26,323 nucleotides of DNA from an archaeon (GCA_021807225.1 JAKAPI010000006.1:1-26323), one strand, 5' to 3'; counted from the first letter of the stretch, positions 14,722-21,832 are shown. Program-made: numbers and translations. Notes: generated from the sequence alone by a model not told the origin.

Positions 14722-16356
14722 CTAGGGGGCGGCCCCTCCTTCCTGCTGTTCGAGGGACTCGGCGAGCCTTCTGAGTATCTCCCTCTCCAGTATAGTGCCG
14801 GCGAGCCTGCCATCCTCGTCGACCACGGCGACAATCGGGACGTTCGTCTCCCTGAACATCGTCGTGAGGTTGAGGCCCGGTTCGTCCTCCATGACCCTTG
14901 TCACCCCCGCGAGAGGCGCTTCAGAGACCTTCATCCCCGCCATCTCCTTCCTCGTGAGCCCCGTGATGTCGCGCAGCATCAGGGTCGCTATCGGCGTGCT
15001 CCCTCTGACGACCACCGCCGCCCTCGCGTCGAATTCGAGCAGCTTCTTGAACGCGTCCTTCACAGGCTCGTCGTCCCGGACGGCGACGGTCGGGAGCGTC
15101 TTGCATATCTCCTGGGCTGTCATCGACTGGAGATGCTGCATGACCACCTTCTTCTGGGTCCCCGCCTCGTGGTCGATCGAGACCAGCTGGGCCCGGCGCC
15201 TGAACAGGAGAGGGGCGGTCAGCGCAAGGAGGGCTATCCCCATGGCCGTGGCCGAATACACGAATCCCCCTATCAGTGCCGACCCCGCCGTGAAAGCGGA
15301 GACCAGCAGGGCGGCGTCAACTCCTCCGTTCACTATGGTCCCGAAGGCGTTCCGCCACCTGTCGACGTGGAAGAAGCCCGCGGATGTGGCTCCGACCGCG
15401 GAGTCGAAGGCCAGGGCGACCCCGAAGATGGTCAGCCCCGTCACGATGAGGGCCGGCGTGACACGGACGAAGTAGAGGCCGAGGCCCGCGAAGAACAGGG
15501 GCTCGAAGAAACCGTATGTGAAGGCCCGCAGCTTCTCCATCAGGACAGGCCTGGCCGCCAGGAACTTCTGCATGAGGAACCCGAGGAAGAGGGCCACGAT
15601 GGCCGCGTTGAACCCCGTAATCTGGCCGACGAAACCTGCTATCAGCAGGATGGAGATTATCACCGCGAAGACCACCTCCCTGCTCTTCAGCCGGCTCTCG
15701 ACCTTCTCCAGGAGCGGGACCATCACATACCTCCCGAAGGCGACGACCCCCAGGATGGCCGCGGCCAGCTCTGCCGCGGTGACTGCGATGGAGAAGACCG
15801 TGACCGCCTTCCCGGCGAGGTCGATGACGAAGGAGAAGAGGACGACGGCGGCCACCTCTATGACGACCACCTGTGAGAAGATGGCGGTCCCTTCGTCTGT
15901 CCTGGCGAGCCCGGTGTCGGTTAGCAGCCTCGACAGGGGGCCCGCGCTGCTCATGCCGGCCACGATCCCTATGACCAGGGCCACGGTCGCCTGGCCGAAG
16001 AGGAAATAGAAGATCGTGGTTATGGCCAGGAACCGGACGACGAATTGCCCGAGGGCGACCAGCAGCGTGGTCCGCCTGGCGAACACCCCTCGGAGCCTGT
16101 CCGCCTCGAACTCCTCGGCCCCGCTTATGAAAAGGAGGAAGTTGATCCCGAGCGACACGAAGAGCGTGATGGTCGGCACGACGTCGACCACGTTGAAGAC
16201 CCCGGGGCCCAGAAGGGTGCCGACCAGGATGGCCCCGACGAAGGGGATGAGGCCGACCTTGCGGAACGCCTCCTCGCCGAGCTTGGCGGCGATGAGGAGT
16301 ATGCCGAGGTACGCCAGCGACGACACGGCAAGCGGCAGATCGGTGAAAATTGCCAT
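14722..16356 (-). CDS. CPA2-family cation/proton antiporter with C-terminal CBS pair
   Basis: The 544-residue protein has about 12 membrane helices (residues 8-385) of the Kef/NapA type, including VGAILVGTLLGPGVF and LFVSLGINFLLFISGAEEF. Residues about 412-535 are two CBS domains (MTAQEICKTLPTVAVRDDEP, then VPIVAVVDEDGRLAGTI) that probably bind an adenine nucleotide and gate transport. At the membrane position where these antiporters carry the ion-binding Asp pair, the sequence is SQVVVIEVAAVVLF, so Glu167 takes the acidic role. It likely exchanges Na+ or K+ for protons across the cytoplasmic membrane. The ATG at 16356 has a GGGTGG site about 9 bp upstream and an ATTTAAC element at 16398-16404, so this gene has a short leader. 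Confidence 0.9.
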   Translation of the reverse strand: MAIFTDLPLAVSSLAYLGILLIAAKLGEEAFRKVGLIPFVGAILVGTLLGPGVFNVVDVVPTITLFVSLGINFLLFISGAEEFEADRLRGVFARRTTLLVALGQFVVRFLAITTIFYFLFGQATVALVIGIVAGMSSAGPLSRLLTDTGLARTDEGTAIFSQVVVIEVAAVVLFSFVIDLAGKAVTVFSIAVTAAELAAAILGVVAFGRYVMVPLLEKVESRLKSREVVFAVIISILLIAGFVGQITGFNAAIVALFLGFLMQKFLAARPVLMEKLRAFTYGFFEPLFFAGLGLYFVRVTPALIVTGLTIFGVALAFDSAVGATSAGFFHVDRWRNAFGTIVNGGVDAALLVSAFTAGSALIGGFVYSATAMGIALLALTAPLLFRRRAQLVSIDHEAGTQKKVVMQHLQSMTAQEICKTLPTVAVRDDEPVKDAFKKLLEFDARAAVVVRGSTPIATLMLRDITGLTRKEMAGMKVSEAPLAGVTRVMEDEPGLNLTTMFRETNVPIVAVVDEDGRLAGTILEREILRRLAESLEQQEGGAAP

Positions 16357-16397
16357 ACGAACAGACCACCCGGCCCTGGCGTCTGAAGTCGTCGGGC

Positions 16398-16404
16398 ATT
16401 TAAC
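16398..16404 (-). promoter_or_regulatory. TATA-like element of the antiporter gene
   Basis: The minus strand reads GTTAAAT, centred about 45 bp before the ATG at 16356. It predicts a leader of about 17 nt, in keeping with the ribosome-binding site there. Confidence 0.4.
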
Positions 16405-16452
16405 AGAGTGTTATTTCAGCGGCCACCACCGGGAGGCGTCTGTGTGCGGGCC

Positions 16453-16767
16453 CTAGGCCAGCTCGAACTCCACCAGCCAGAGCTCGTCGGTGGACTTGAA
16501 TCCCTGCTTGGACCAGTAGGCTTTGACCTCCGAGGGCGAGTCCGCGCCGTCGCGCCTGGCGAGCTTGGGGTCGATCTCCTTGAGCTTCAGCCGCCTGAGG
16601 CCGGTGACCTTGATCTTCGCAAACTTGACGGGTGGGTACCCCATCTTCGCGGCGTCGTAGACCTCACCGACAGTCACTCTGGGCTGGGGCCACTTCCTGA
16701 ACGTCACTGTCTTCTTCCCCGCCTTCACCTGCTCGGCCGACTTGGCGCCGAAGGTGATCAGCGCCAA
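16453..16767 (-). CDS. ASCH-domain protein
   Basis: The 104-residue single-domain protein of the ASCH/PUA-like fold has the characteristic opening ITFGAKSAEQVKAGKKTVTF followed by R-K-W and VTVGEVYDAAK, then a beta-barrel ending WLVEFELA. ASCH proteins bind RNA or act as small amidohydrolases on modified nucleosides. The signature G-K-K-T-x-T-x-R is present, but a specific activity cannot be assigned. The start is TTG. It lies 36 bp after the MaoC gene on the same strand, with no TATA-like element in the gap, so it is probably the last gene of that operon. Confidence 0.8.
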   Translation of the reverse strand: MALITFGAKSAEQVKAGKKTVTFRKWPQPRVTVGEVYDAAKMGYPPVKFAKIKVTGLRRLKLKEIDPKLARRDGADSPSEVKAYWSKQGFKSTDELWLVEFELA

Positions 16768-16803
16768 CGGAGCGCCTCGAAGGGCATCATGGGCCCGGCG
16801 CTC

Positions 16804-17088
16804 CTATCGCCTGATAATCCCTTCCGTCCGGCCTTGGAGGACATCCTTCCCCTCCTGGTTCGTGCACTTGAATGACATCGACACTTCGAGCCTGTCCTCC
16901 GACTCCGCCACGCTCAGCACCGTGCCCTCGCAGGTGACGGTGTCGCCCACGAACACAGGCCTGAGGAACTCGAAGTTGATCCTCCTCGCTATGTAGTTGA
17001 GGTCCCCTCCGAGCTTGGTGGGGAGGGTCGCGGTCAGGAGTCCCTGGATCATTATCCTGCCCCTTGCGTCGGGGACCATGTGGTGCAT
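16804..17088 (-). CDS. MaoC-like hot-dog protein; normal start codon missing
   Basis: The first usable start is the ATG at 17088, giving 94 residues (MHHMVPDARGRIMIQGLLTA and onward) with the second half of a MaoC/hydratase-type hot-dog domain, including NFEFLRPVFVGDTVTCEG. The same frame stays open upstream and encodes the missing conserved part (RTFTREDVSSFAEISGDKG) as far back as a TAG at 17236-17238, yet contains no ATG, GTG or TTG. An ACG at 17184 would give a natural N-terminus (P-N-P-T-I-G-S-K) and a 126-residue protein. The gene either uses ACG, has lost its start by one substitution, or makes only the short form. Its likely role is an acyl-thioester hydratase or dehydratase. Confidence 0.72.
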   Translation of the reverse strand: MHHMVPDARGRIMIQGLLTATLPTKLGGDLNYIARRINFEFLRPVFVGDTVTCEGTVLSVAESEDRLEVSMSFKCTNQEGKDVLQGRTEGIIRR

Positions 17089-17235
17089 CCCCTTGTCGCC
17101 CGAGATCTCTGCGAACGATGAGACGTCTTCCCTCGTGAAGGTCCGCGAGTAGGTGGTCTTCGACCCGATGGTTGGGTTTGGCGTGCAGGGGGCGTCCCGT
17201 TCAGGCTTGATTGAGTTTGCGGTGGGCGAACGCGG

Positions 17236-17625
17236 CTACGGAGCCAGCCTCTGGTCGGGGAAGAACTCTTCGAAGCCAGGCATGTCTGCGGCGGAGCCCT
17301 CGGGGCCCTCGCCCCACATCAGCTCGGGGGGCATCGGCCTCTTCTCCAAGCCGGCTAGGGTCATCCTCAGCCAGGGGACCGAGATCTGCTGGCCCTGGTA
17401 GGTCCCCCCGTGCTCTATGGCGGTGAGTATCACCGCTTTGTAGTAGCCCTTCAGGTCGACGTCGTTGGACGACGGTTGAGGTCGGGGAAGGCCTGAATGC
17501 GCGAGGCCGGAGCCGTCGAAACGCAGTTCGGAGACCTCGGAGATCTCGGGCTTCAGGGTCAGGTCGGTCGCCCATGGATCCTCGGCGGGCGCCCTTGACA
17601 GCCTCCTGCGGATCAATTCAATCAA
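17236..17625 (-). CDS. Unknown soluble protein upstream of the MaoC gene
   Basis: This is a 129-residue protein I do not recognise. It begins with a basic helix (IELIRRRLSRAPAEDPW). A middle segment has DVDLKGYYKAVILTAIEHGG and GQQISVPWLRMTLAG, and a Pro/Glu/Gly-rich tail (PPELMWGEGPEGSAADMPGF) ends EEFFPDQRLAP. There are no cysteines and no membrane segment. The start is TTG with a TTAA-centred element (17647-17654) 26 bp upstream, so the transcript looks leaderless. The TAG stop is followed without a frame change by the upstream part of the MaoC frame, making the two a likely operon. Confidence 0.6.
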   Translation of the reverse strand: MIELIRRRLSRAPAEDPWATDLTLKPEISEVSELRFDGSGLAHSGLPRPQPSSNDVDLKGYYKAVILTAIEHGGTYQGQQISVPWLRMTLAGLEKRPMPPELMWGEGPEGSAADMPGFEEFFPDQRLAP

Positions 17626-17646
17626 CGCCGGAGGTATGTCGCGGAC

Positions 17647-17654
17647 GGTTAATG
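17647..17654 (-). promoter_or_regulatory. TATA-like element of the unknown/MaoC/ASCH operon
   Basis: The minus strand reads CATTAACC, centred about 26 bp before the TTG at 17625. No comparable element precedes the MaoC or ASCH starts. Confidence 0.4.
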
Positions 17655-17749
17655 ATACGATAGTTTTGTAATCGGTCCCCGTCCTCGTTCAGGGGTCTTG
17701 AACGGGCTCTGATGGGACCCGCGGGGGGAGGCCACCGGTCAAGGAGGGA

Positions 17750-18706
17750 TCAGCCCAGGACCTGCTTCAACAGGCCTCCGGAGATGTTTCCGCCGGAGAC
17801 GACCACCACGACCTTCTCTCCGGGCACCCCTCCGGAGCCGGAGAGCAGCGGCGCCAGCGGCGCAGCCCCCGACGGCTCTGCGACGATCCGGGCGGTGTTG
17901 ATCATGGCGGCCGTCGCCCTGATGATCTCCTCCTCCGAAACGGCGTAAGCCCCGTCCACGTGCATGGTGCACGCCCTGAAGGTGAGTTCGCCGAGCGCCG
18001 AGGGCATCAGGCCGTCCGCCACGGACTTTGGGTCCTCGACCCGCACTATCCTGCGAGCGGCGAGGGCCGAGGACAGTTTGGGCGCCCGCTGCGGCTCCAC
18101 TCCGAAGATCCGCACCCCGGGGCACCTGGACTTCAGGGCGATGGAGACCCCTGAAATGAGCCCTCCTCCCCCGACCGGCACCAGGACCGAGTCGAACCCT
18201 TGGAGCTGCTCCGAAATCTCGAGGCCGACTGTCCCCTGGCCGGCGATTACATCGGGGTCGTCGAATGGGTGCACGAAGGCGGCTCCGGTGGCGGCCGCAA
18301 TCTCCCTCGCCTTCGCCTCCCTTTCTCCGCTGAGCCTGCCGGCCCTGATCACTTCTGCACCGAACTCCTGAATGGCGTCAACCTTCTCCTTGACGGCTGT
18401 CTCGGGGACCACGACGGTGCACTTCTTCCCCAGGAGCCTGGCGCTGTAGGAGACCGCTATCCCGTGGTTGCCCGAAGAGGCCGCGACGACGCTGCGCTGG
18501 CGGACGCGCGAGACCTTGTTGTAGGCGCCCCTGATCTTGAAGACCTTGATGGGCTGAAAGCATTCGAGCTTCAGGTAGACCCGCCTGCCTGTCAGCTTCG
18601 AGAGGGCCGGAGACTCGAGCAGCGGGGTCCTGCTGGCCACACCCTGGATCTCCCTGGACGCGTCCTCGATCTCCTTCAGGCCGGGGAGCGCCCTTGGTTC
18701 CATCAT
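17750..18706 (-). CDS. Threonine/serine dehydratase-like PLP enzyme
   Basis: The roughly 318-residue enzyme is a fold-type II PLP protein. The PLP lysine is in ECFQPIKVFKIRGAYNK (K57 by this start). The substrate loop is SSGNHG, and the phosphate-binding glycines are VPVGGGGLISG (near 179-182). It deaminates threonine and/or serine to the 2-oxo acid; it could also be a serine racemase, which shares this scaffold. No ACT regulatory domain is attached, so it is the short, catabolic type. The residue before Phe-Lys is Val rather than the common Ser. I chose the ATG at 18706, preceded by GAGGGGTGG, over a TTG at 18724. Its nearest upstream AT-rich stretch is about 90 bp away. Confidence 0.92.
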   Translation of the reverse strand: MMEPRALPGLKEIEDASREIQGVASRTPLLESPALSKLTGRRVYLKLECFQPIKVFKIRGAYNKVSRVRQRSVVAASSGNHGIAVSYSARLLGKKCTVVVPETAVKEKVDAIQEFGAEVIRAGRLSGEREAKAREIAAATGAAFVHPFDDPDVIAGQGTVGLEISEQLQGFDSVLVPVGGGGLISGVSIALKSRCPGVRIFGVEPQRAPKLSSALAARRIVRVEDPKSVADGLMPSALGELTFRACTMHVDGAYAVSEEEIIRATAAMINTARIVAEPSGAAPLAPLLSGSGGVPGEKVVVVVSGGNISGGLLKQVLG

Positions 18707-18818
18707 CAGCCACCCCTCGGGCAAGGGTGTACGATGCCCGCGAGGTCCCTGACGTCGGTCTGGCTCGGACGCAACAGGCGAGCGATGGGCCGGGTAGATT
18801 AGAGGTTTTGGGCGGCGG

Positions 18819-19076
18819 TCAGGCCGCCTTGTCGTCGGCCGCGGTCTCCGAGTAGCCGAGGACTTCGGTGGTGCCGGCGTCTATCTTCACCTGGACGACG
18901 TGAGGTTTGATCAGGAGCACCCCCACCGTGAGCTTGACGTTCGCCTTCACCGTCCACACCCCACCGTCGCTCATCACTTCTGTGAACTTCACCCTGCCCA
19001 GCTTCTTCCCGTACTTCTTCTGCATCCAGGCTCTCGCGACGTTCTCGGCGTCGTCGGTGGTGGCTAGCAGGGACAA
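18819..19076 (-). CDS. Small PepSY-like protein of unknown function
   Basis: The 85-residue soluble protein has one helix with ENVARAWMQKKYGKKLGRVK, then beta strands VWTVKANVKLTVGVLLIKPH, VVQVKIDAGTTEVLGYSE and an acidic tail. The helix-then-strands pattern ending in a G-T-T-E-V-L-G-Y type strand resembles a single PepSY-like domain, which is an inference. No signal peptide is present. The TTG start is supported by a CTAAAG element 32 bp upstream. The same frame runs open far upstream, but that sequence is antisense to nothing useful and overlaps the DJ-1 gene, so I exclude it. Confidence 0.65.
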   Translation of the reverse strand: MSLLATTDDAENVARAWMQKKYGKKLGRVKFTEVMSDGGVWTVKANVKLTVGVLLIKPHVVQVKIDAGTTEVLGYSETAADDKAA

Positions 19077-19105
19077 CCTTGCAGGGCGCTCTGGGGCAGG
19101 GACCG

Positions 19106-19111
19106 CTTTAG
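19106..19111 (-). promoter_or_regulatory. TATA-like element of the PepSY-like gene
   Basis: The minus strand reads CTAAAG, centred about 32 bp before the TTG at 19076. Confidence 0.35.
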
Positions 19112-19183
19112 CGCAGGTTGCGAGATTACTTTGAACGTTGGGTGAGCGAAAGTGGACATGAAGCGGCCGGAGCACGCGAACCG

Positions 19184-19726
19184 CTAGTGCACAGCCGCGG
19201 GCGTCTTCGCTTCCAGGGATGAGATGATCTCCCTGCAGAAGGCTGGAAGGTCGGCGGGGAACCGGGAAGTGATGATGTTCCTGTCCTTGACTACGGCCTC
19301 GTCCACGTAGCTGGCGCCCGCGTTTACGACGTCCTCCTTTATCGAACTGAAGCAGGTCATCGTCAGCCCCTTCGTAAGACCTGCTGACGCCAAGACCCAC
19401 CCGGCGTGGCAGATGGCCGCCACCACCTTGCCCTGGGCGTGCGCCTCCTTCACCAGCCTGATCAGCGCCGGGTATCTGCGCATGTAGTCCGGCGCATAGC
19501 CGCCCGGAATGACGACCGCGTCGAACCTGGCAGGGTCTGCCTGGTCGGCGGTGATGTCGGGCTTCGCTTCGAGCCCGTGTTTGCCCCTGTAGAGCGGGGC
19601 GGACCCTGTCCCTACGACGGTCAGCTCCGCACCCTCTTCCTTCAGCCTGTAGTAAGGGTACCAGAACTCGAGGTCTTCGTAGAGGTTCTCCACGAGTATC
19701 GCCACTTTCTTTCCCGAGATGGGCAT
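19184..19726 (-). CDS. DJ-1/PfpI family protein
   Basis: The 180-residue single-domain protein opens with KKVAILVENLYEDLEFWYPY (E17 is the conserved Glu). The nucleophile elbow VVAAICHAGWVLASAGL carries C106 followed by H107, and VVIPGGYAPDYMR is the typical preceding loop. It resembles archaeal PfpI-like proteins, which have been described as proteases, deglycases or glyoxalases; the true activity is uncertain. The ATG at 19726 has ACTTAAAT centred 28 bp upstream, implying a leaderless mRNA. An in-frame extension to 19825 is rejected because it runs through the promoter and has no family resemblance. Confidence 0.93.
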   Translation of the reverse strand: MPISGKKVAILVENLYEDLEFWYPYYRLKEEGAELTVVGTGSAPLYRGKHGLEAKPDITADQADPARFDAVVIPGGYAPDYMRRYPALIRLVKEAHAQGKVVAAICHAGWVLASAGLTKGLTMTCFSSIKEDVVNAGASYVDEAVVKDRNIITSRFPADLPAFCREIISSLEAKTPAAVH

Positions 19727-19750
19727 GGCGGTGGAAAAGCTCCCCCGGCG

Positions 19751-19758
19751 ATTTAAGT
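19751..19758 (-). promoter_or_regulatory. TATA box of the DJ-1/PfpI gene
   Basis: The minus strand reads ACTTAAAT, centred 28 bp before the ATG at 19726. Confidence 0.5.
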
Positions 19759-19861
19759 CGTTGGCGCGGCGCCCTGAGTGGGCTCCTGCCAAAGTCCCCT
19801 GCCCCCCCGAAGCAGGGCGGGCCATGGAGCCAGGCGAGCACTTCGGCCGCGACTGGCAAAG

Positions 19862-19868
19862 CCTTATT
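19862..19868 (+). promoter_or_regulatory. TATA-like element of the small membrane-protein gene
   Basis: CCTTATT is centred about 29 bp before the GTG at 19895. Confidence 0.45.
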
Positions 19869-19894
19869 CCCCCTTGGGCGGGTCTTCGACCTGA

Positions 19895-20182
19895 GTGGGC
19901 AAGTTGAGAGACAACCGGGTATTCATGCTGGGCGTCTTGATCGGGCTGGCGGTGTCGGGGACCGCCTACGGCGTGTTTTCCTTCGCAACTTCGCCCTACG
20001 CCGACGCCTTCGTCTCCGGGGTCACCCTGATGGGGTTCGGCCTCGCCCTGGGTGGATACTTCCTGCGCTGGAGGGGCGACCAGTCGAAGGAGCTCTACTT
20101 CCTGATGGGAGCGGGGATCGGGATAGTCGTCGTGGCCTTCCTCAACGCCGGGGCAGCGGTATCCCCCTACATCCCCAGCTAG
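19895..20182 (+). CDS. Small three-helix membrane protein
   Basis: The 95-residue protein has three hydrophobic helices, about residues 8-30 (RVFMLGVLIGLAVSGTAYGV), 38-57 (AFVSGVTLMGFGLALGGYFL) and 67-88 (LYFLMGAGIGIVVVAFLNAG). A short basic loop, RWRGDQSKE, lies between the second and third. I do not recognise the family, and no ligand-binding motif is seen. The GTG start has a TATA-like element 29 bp upstream and no ribosome-binding site, so the mRNA is probably leaderless. It stands alone between the DJ-1 gene and the next unknown gene. Confidence 0.7.
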   Translation: MGKLRDNRVFMLGVLIGLAVSGTAYGVFSFATSPYADAFVSGVTLMGFGLALGGYFLRWRGDQSKELYFLMGAGIGIVVVAFLNAGAAVSPYIPS

Positions 20183-20232
20183 TTTGGTGTATACTAGCGT
20201 GACCCGCAGATTAAGATTCGTTGGCCCAGTTT

Positions 20233-20240
20233 CTCAATAA
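20233..20240 (+). promoter_or_regulatory. TATA-like element of the gene at 20265
   Basis: CTCAATAA is centred about 28 bp before the ATG at 20265. Confidence 0.4.
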
Positions 20241-20241
20241 G

Positions 20242-20263
20242 GCGTCAGGGCCGTATCTGACGC
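20242..20263. promoter_or_regulatory. Inverted repeat between TATA element and start codon (candidate operator)
   Basis: The arms GCGTCAG (20242-20248) and CTGACGC (20257-20263) are a perfect 7-bp inverted repeat with an 8-bp spacer. They fill the space between the TATA-like element and the ATG at 20265. If the mRNA is leaderless the repeat is not transcribed, so it would act in DNA, for example as a repressor site. A hairpin in a leadered mRNA is the alternative. Confidence 0.4.
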
Positions 20264-20264
20264 G

Positions 20265-20834
20265 ATGATGGAAGCCGGCGATTCGGGTTTCGGGGAGTCG
20301 ATGAAGCACAGGATGGTGGAGGACTTCGTCGTCGCCTACTACAACGGCTCGCTGAAGCCGAACATGGCAGAGAAGAACCCTACCACCGGAAGGGACGTCG
20401 AATATCTCATGGACGGCCCGCAGTTCGACAGGATAAGGAAGACGGAGATCTGGTCTTATTCGAACGCCATAGGCACAGGGTACCAATACAGGGTGGTGTA
20501 CAAGGACAGGAGGTTCTCCGACCTCGAGCGCCTGATGGAGATGTACTCAGGGACGATGCAGTCAGCCGAGGAAGACCGGGGGCGGACGGAGCAGAGCCTT
20601 TACCAGCTGGTCCTCCTCATGATCAAAGAAGGCAGGCTGCCAAAGTCGTTCAAGATCCAGACCTCGGAGGAGGCTCAGGAGCAGAGGCTCCTGTCAGTGA
20701 TCGCGGACCTAAGCAAGTCCATGGAGGAGCTGGGGAGGAGGGTCAGGGCGATCGAGGAGCAGCTCGCCGCCCAGCAGGCGCTGCAGGTCCAGAGCGCGCC
20801 GCCCCCCGCTTCCGAGGGTATTCCCTCAGTATGA
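20265..20834 (+). CDS. Unknown protein with C-terminal coiled coil
   Basis: The 189-residue soluble protein has an N-terminal globular part of about 100 residues, including EDFVVAYYNGSLKPNMAEKN and IWSYSNAIGTGYQYRVVYKD. A helix around residues 112-125 (SLYQLVLLMIKEGRLP) follows. A strong coiled coil at about 138-172 (LLSVIADLSKSMEELGRRVR, then AIEEQLAAQQAL) is followed by a short Pro-rich tail. I do not recognise the domain. The coiled coil suggests oligomerisation. The ATG is doubled (20265 and 20268). The 3' end overlaps the convergent SET-domain gene by 92 bp. Confidence 0.7.
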   Translation: MMEAGDSGFGESMKHRMVEDFVVAYYNGSLKPNMAEKNPTTGRDVEYLMDGPQFDRIRKTEIWSYSNAIGTGYQYRVVYKDRRFSDLERLMEMYSGTMQSAEEDRGRTEQSLYQLVLLMIKEGRLPKSFKIQTSEEAQEQRLLSVIADLSKSMEELGRRVRAIEEQLAAQQALQVQSAPPPASEGIPSV

Positions 20835-21273
20835 ACGGGGCGACCTTGCTCCCGTACCTGAGTCTGAGCGCCGGCGGAAGGAACCTGTAGGCCCTGACGA
20901 CGCCCCTGCAGCTTCTGCTCCCGCAGCTGCATTTCATCGTGAACCCCGGCCAGTCGACGTCGGTGGAGTAGTCGAAGGTGAGCTCCTCCCCTCTTTCGAC
21001 GTCCCTCGCTGTCCTGATGCTGTCCCCCGAGATGACGCAGTTCGGCTCGCAGGAGTGGTTGATGTACCAGACGATGCCGCCCTTCCTCGGGACGACGTAC
21101 CTGTCGTAGTCCACCTGGACGGCGTAGGGCCAGACAGCCTCCGGGATGTCCCAGATCCATCTAGGCTTGCCCCGAAACGACCCGACTCTGGTCGACCGCC
21201 TCATCGGAGCTCCGGCGTAGACCCCCTTGCCCTTAGGGCCGGCGTCTCCGATGAAGACGGGAGCCCGTCTCAA
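20743..21273 (-). CDS. SET-domain protein (putative protein-lysine methyltransferase)
   Basis: The 176-residue protein contains a compact SET domain. The N-terminal GPKGKGVYAG (about 12-21) is the SAM-binding G-x-G region. NHSCEPN (72-78) and ELTFDYS (97-103) form the knot that holds SAM and the catalytic Tyr. A post-SET zinc motif CSCGSRSCRG (115-124) follows. The tail after residue 155 is Arg/Ala/Pro-rich and basic. It should transfer methyl groups from SAM to protein lysines; the target is unknown (chromatin or translation proteins are candidates). The TTG start overlaps the stop of the upstream methyltransferase gene and has a GGAGGG site about 6 bp before it, so the two are translationally coupled. 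SET proteins are uncommon in archaea. Confidence 0.88.
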   Translation of the reverse strand: MRRAPVFIGDAGPKGKGVYAGAPMRRSTRVGSFRGKPRWIWDIPEAVWPYAVQVDYDRYVVPRKGGIVWYINHSCEPNCVISGDSIRTARDVERGEELTFDYSTDVDWPGFTMKCSCGSRSCRGVVRAYRFLPPALRLRYGSKVAPFILREYPRKRGAARSGPAAPAGRRAAPRSP

Positions 21274-21812
21274 GGCGGCCCTCCAGGCCGGTCGGGGACG
21301 ACGTAGAGCGTGAGCTCGTTCTCCCTGTCGGCGGACCTGGGTGCCCATCCTTCGAAGGTCCAGACGTAGGACACGACCCGCGCCCCGGGCCTGAGCTCCG
21401 AGAGCAGCTTCGGCTTCAGCCTCTGGTTCGTCCCTTGCGTGAGGAAGAGTGTGACCACGGTCGCCTCGCTCAGGTCCACGTGAAAGAAGTTGCCCCAGAC
21501 AACGCTGACGCTCCCGCCAAGCCTGTTCAGGGACACGGCGAGCCTCGAATAGAGGACCCTGACCGGATCCGCTTCTACCCCGACGGCCGTGGCGTCGCAT
21601 GACCGGGCGGCCTCGATGATCACCCTGCCGTCCCCGGAGCCGAGGTCGTAGACCACGTCGGAGGGCCCCGCCCCCGAGAGCTCCAGCATCCGCCGGACCT
21701 TCCTGCGGGAGGTGGGCTCCCATCCAGCTCCGATCGCAGCCGTGCCCAGAAGGAACACACCCAGGGCGGCGCCGATGACCATGAGCGCCAGACCGAAGGC
21801 GGCCGTGCCCAC
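21270..21812 (-). CDS. aKMT/Dot1-like SAM-dependent methyltransferase with an N-terminal membrane helix
   Basis: The 180-residue Rossmann-type methyltransferase has motif I VVYDLGSGDGRVIIEAAR (about 53-70), the acidic ribose-binding loop VGVEADP (77-83) and the segment VVTLFLTQGTNQRLKPKLLS followed by ELRPGARVVSY. That pattern is typical of the archaeal broad-specificity lysine methyltransferase aKMT and its relatives. Residues 4-28 form a hydrophobic helix, so it may be tethered to the membrane. The GTG start has a TATA-like element (GTCAAATC, 21833-21840) 25 bp upstream and GGAGGG about 10 bp before it. The last codons overlap the SET-domain gene. The substrate is not determined; small-molecule methylation remains possible. 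Confidence 0.85.
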   Translation of the reverse strand: MGTAAFGLALMVIGAALGVFLLGTAAIGAGWEPTSRRKVRRMLELSGAGPSDVVYDLGSGDGRVIIEAARSCDATAVGVEADPVRVLYSRLAVSLNRLGGSVSVVWGNFFHVDLSEATVVTLFLTQGTNQRLKPKLLSELRPGARVVSYVWTFEGWAPRSADRENELTLYVVPDRPGGPP

Positions 21813-21832
21813 GATAGGAATCCCTCCGCGTC

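Noticed and set aside
15317..16399. Second long minus-strand frame over the antiporter gene
   Set aside because: Arg/Gly-rich shadow of the antiporter frame, whose membrane helices and CBS domains are clear.
17236..17238. General recoding of TAG (for example pyrrolysine) to join the unknown protein and MaoC
   Set aside because: Many genes here end in TAG, including the cyclase, the redoxin and the M32 peptidase, and the joined product would be an unlikely fusion. An ACG start or a lost start is simpler.
19077..19859. Upstream extension of the PepSY-like frame
   Set aside because: It overlaps the DJ-1/PfpI gene in another frame; only the part after 19076 has a promoter and a protein-like sequence.
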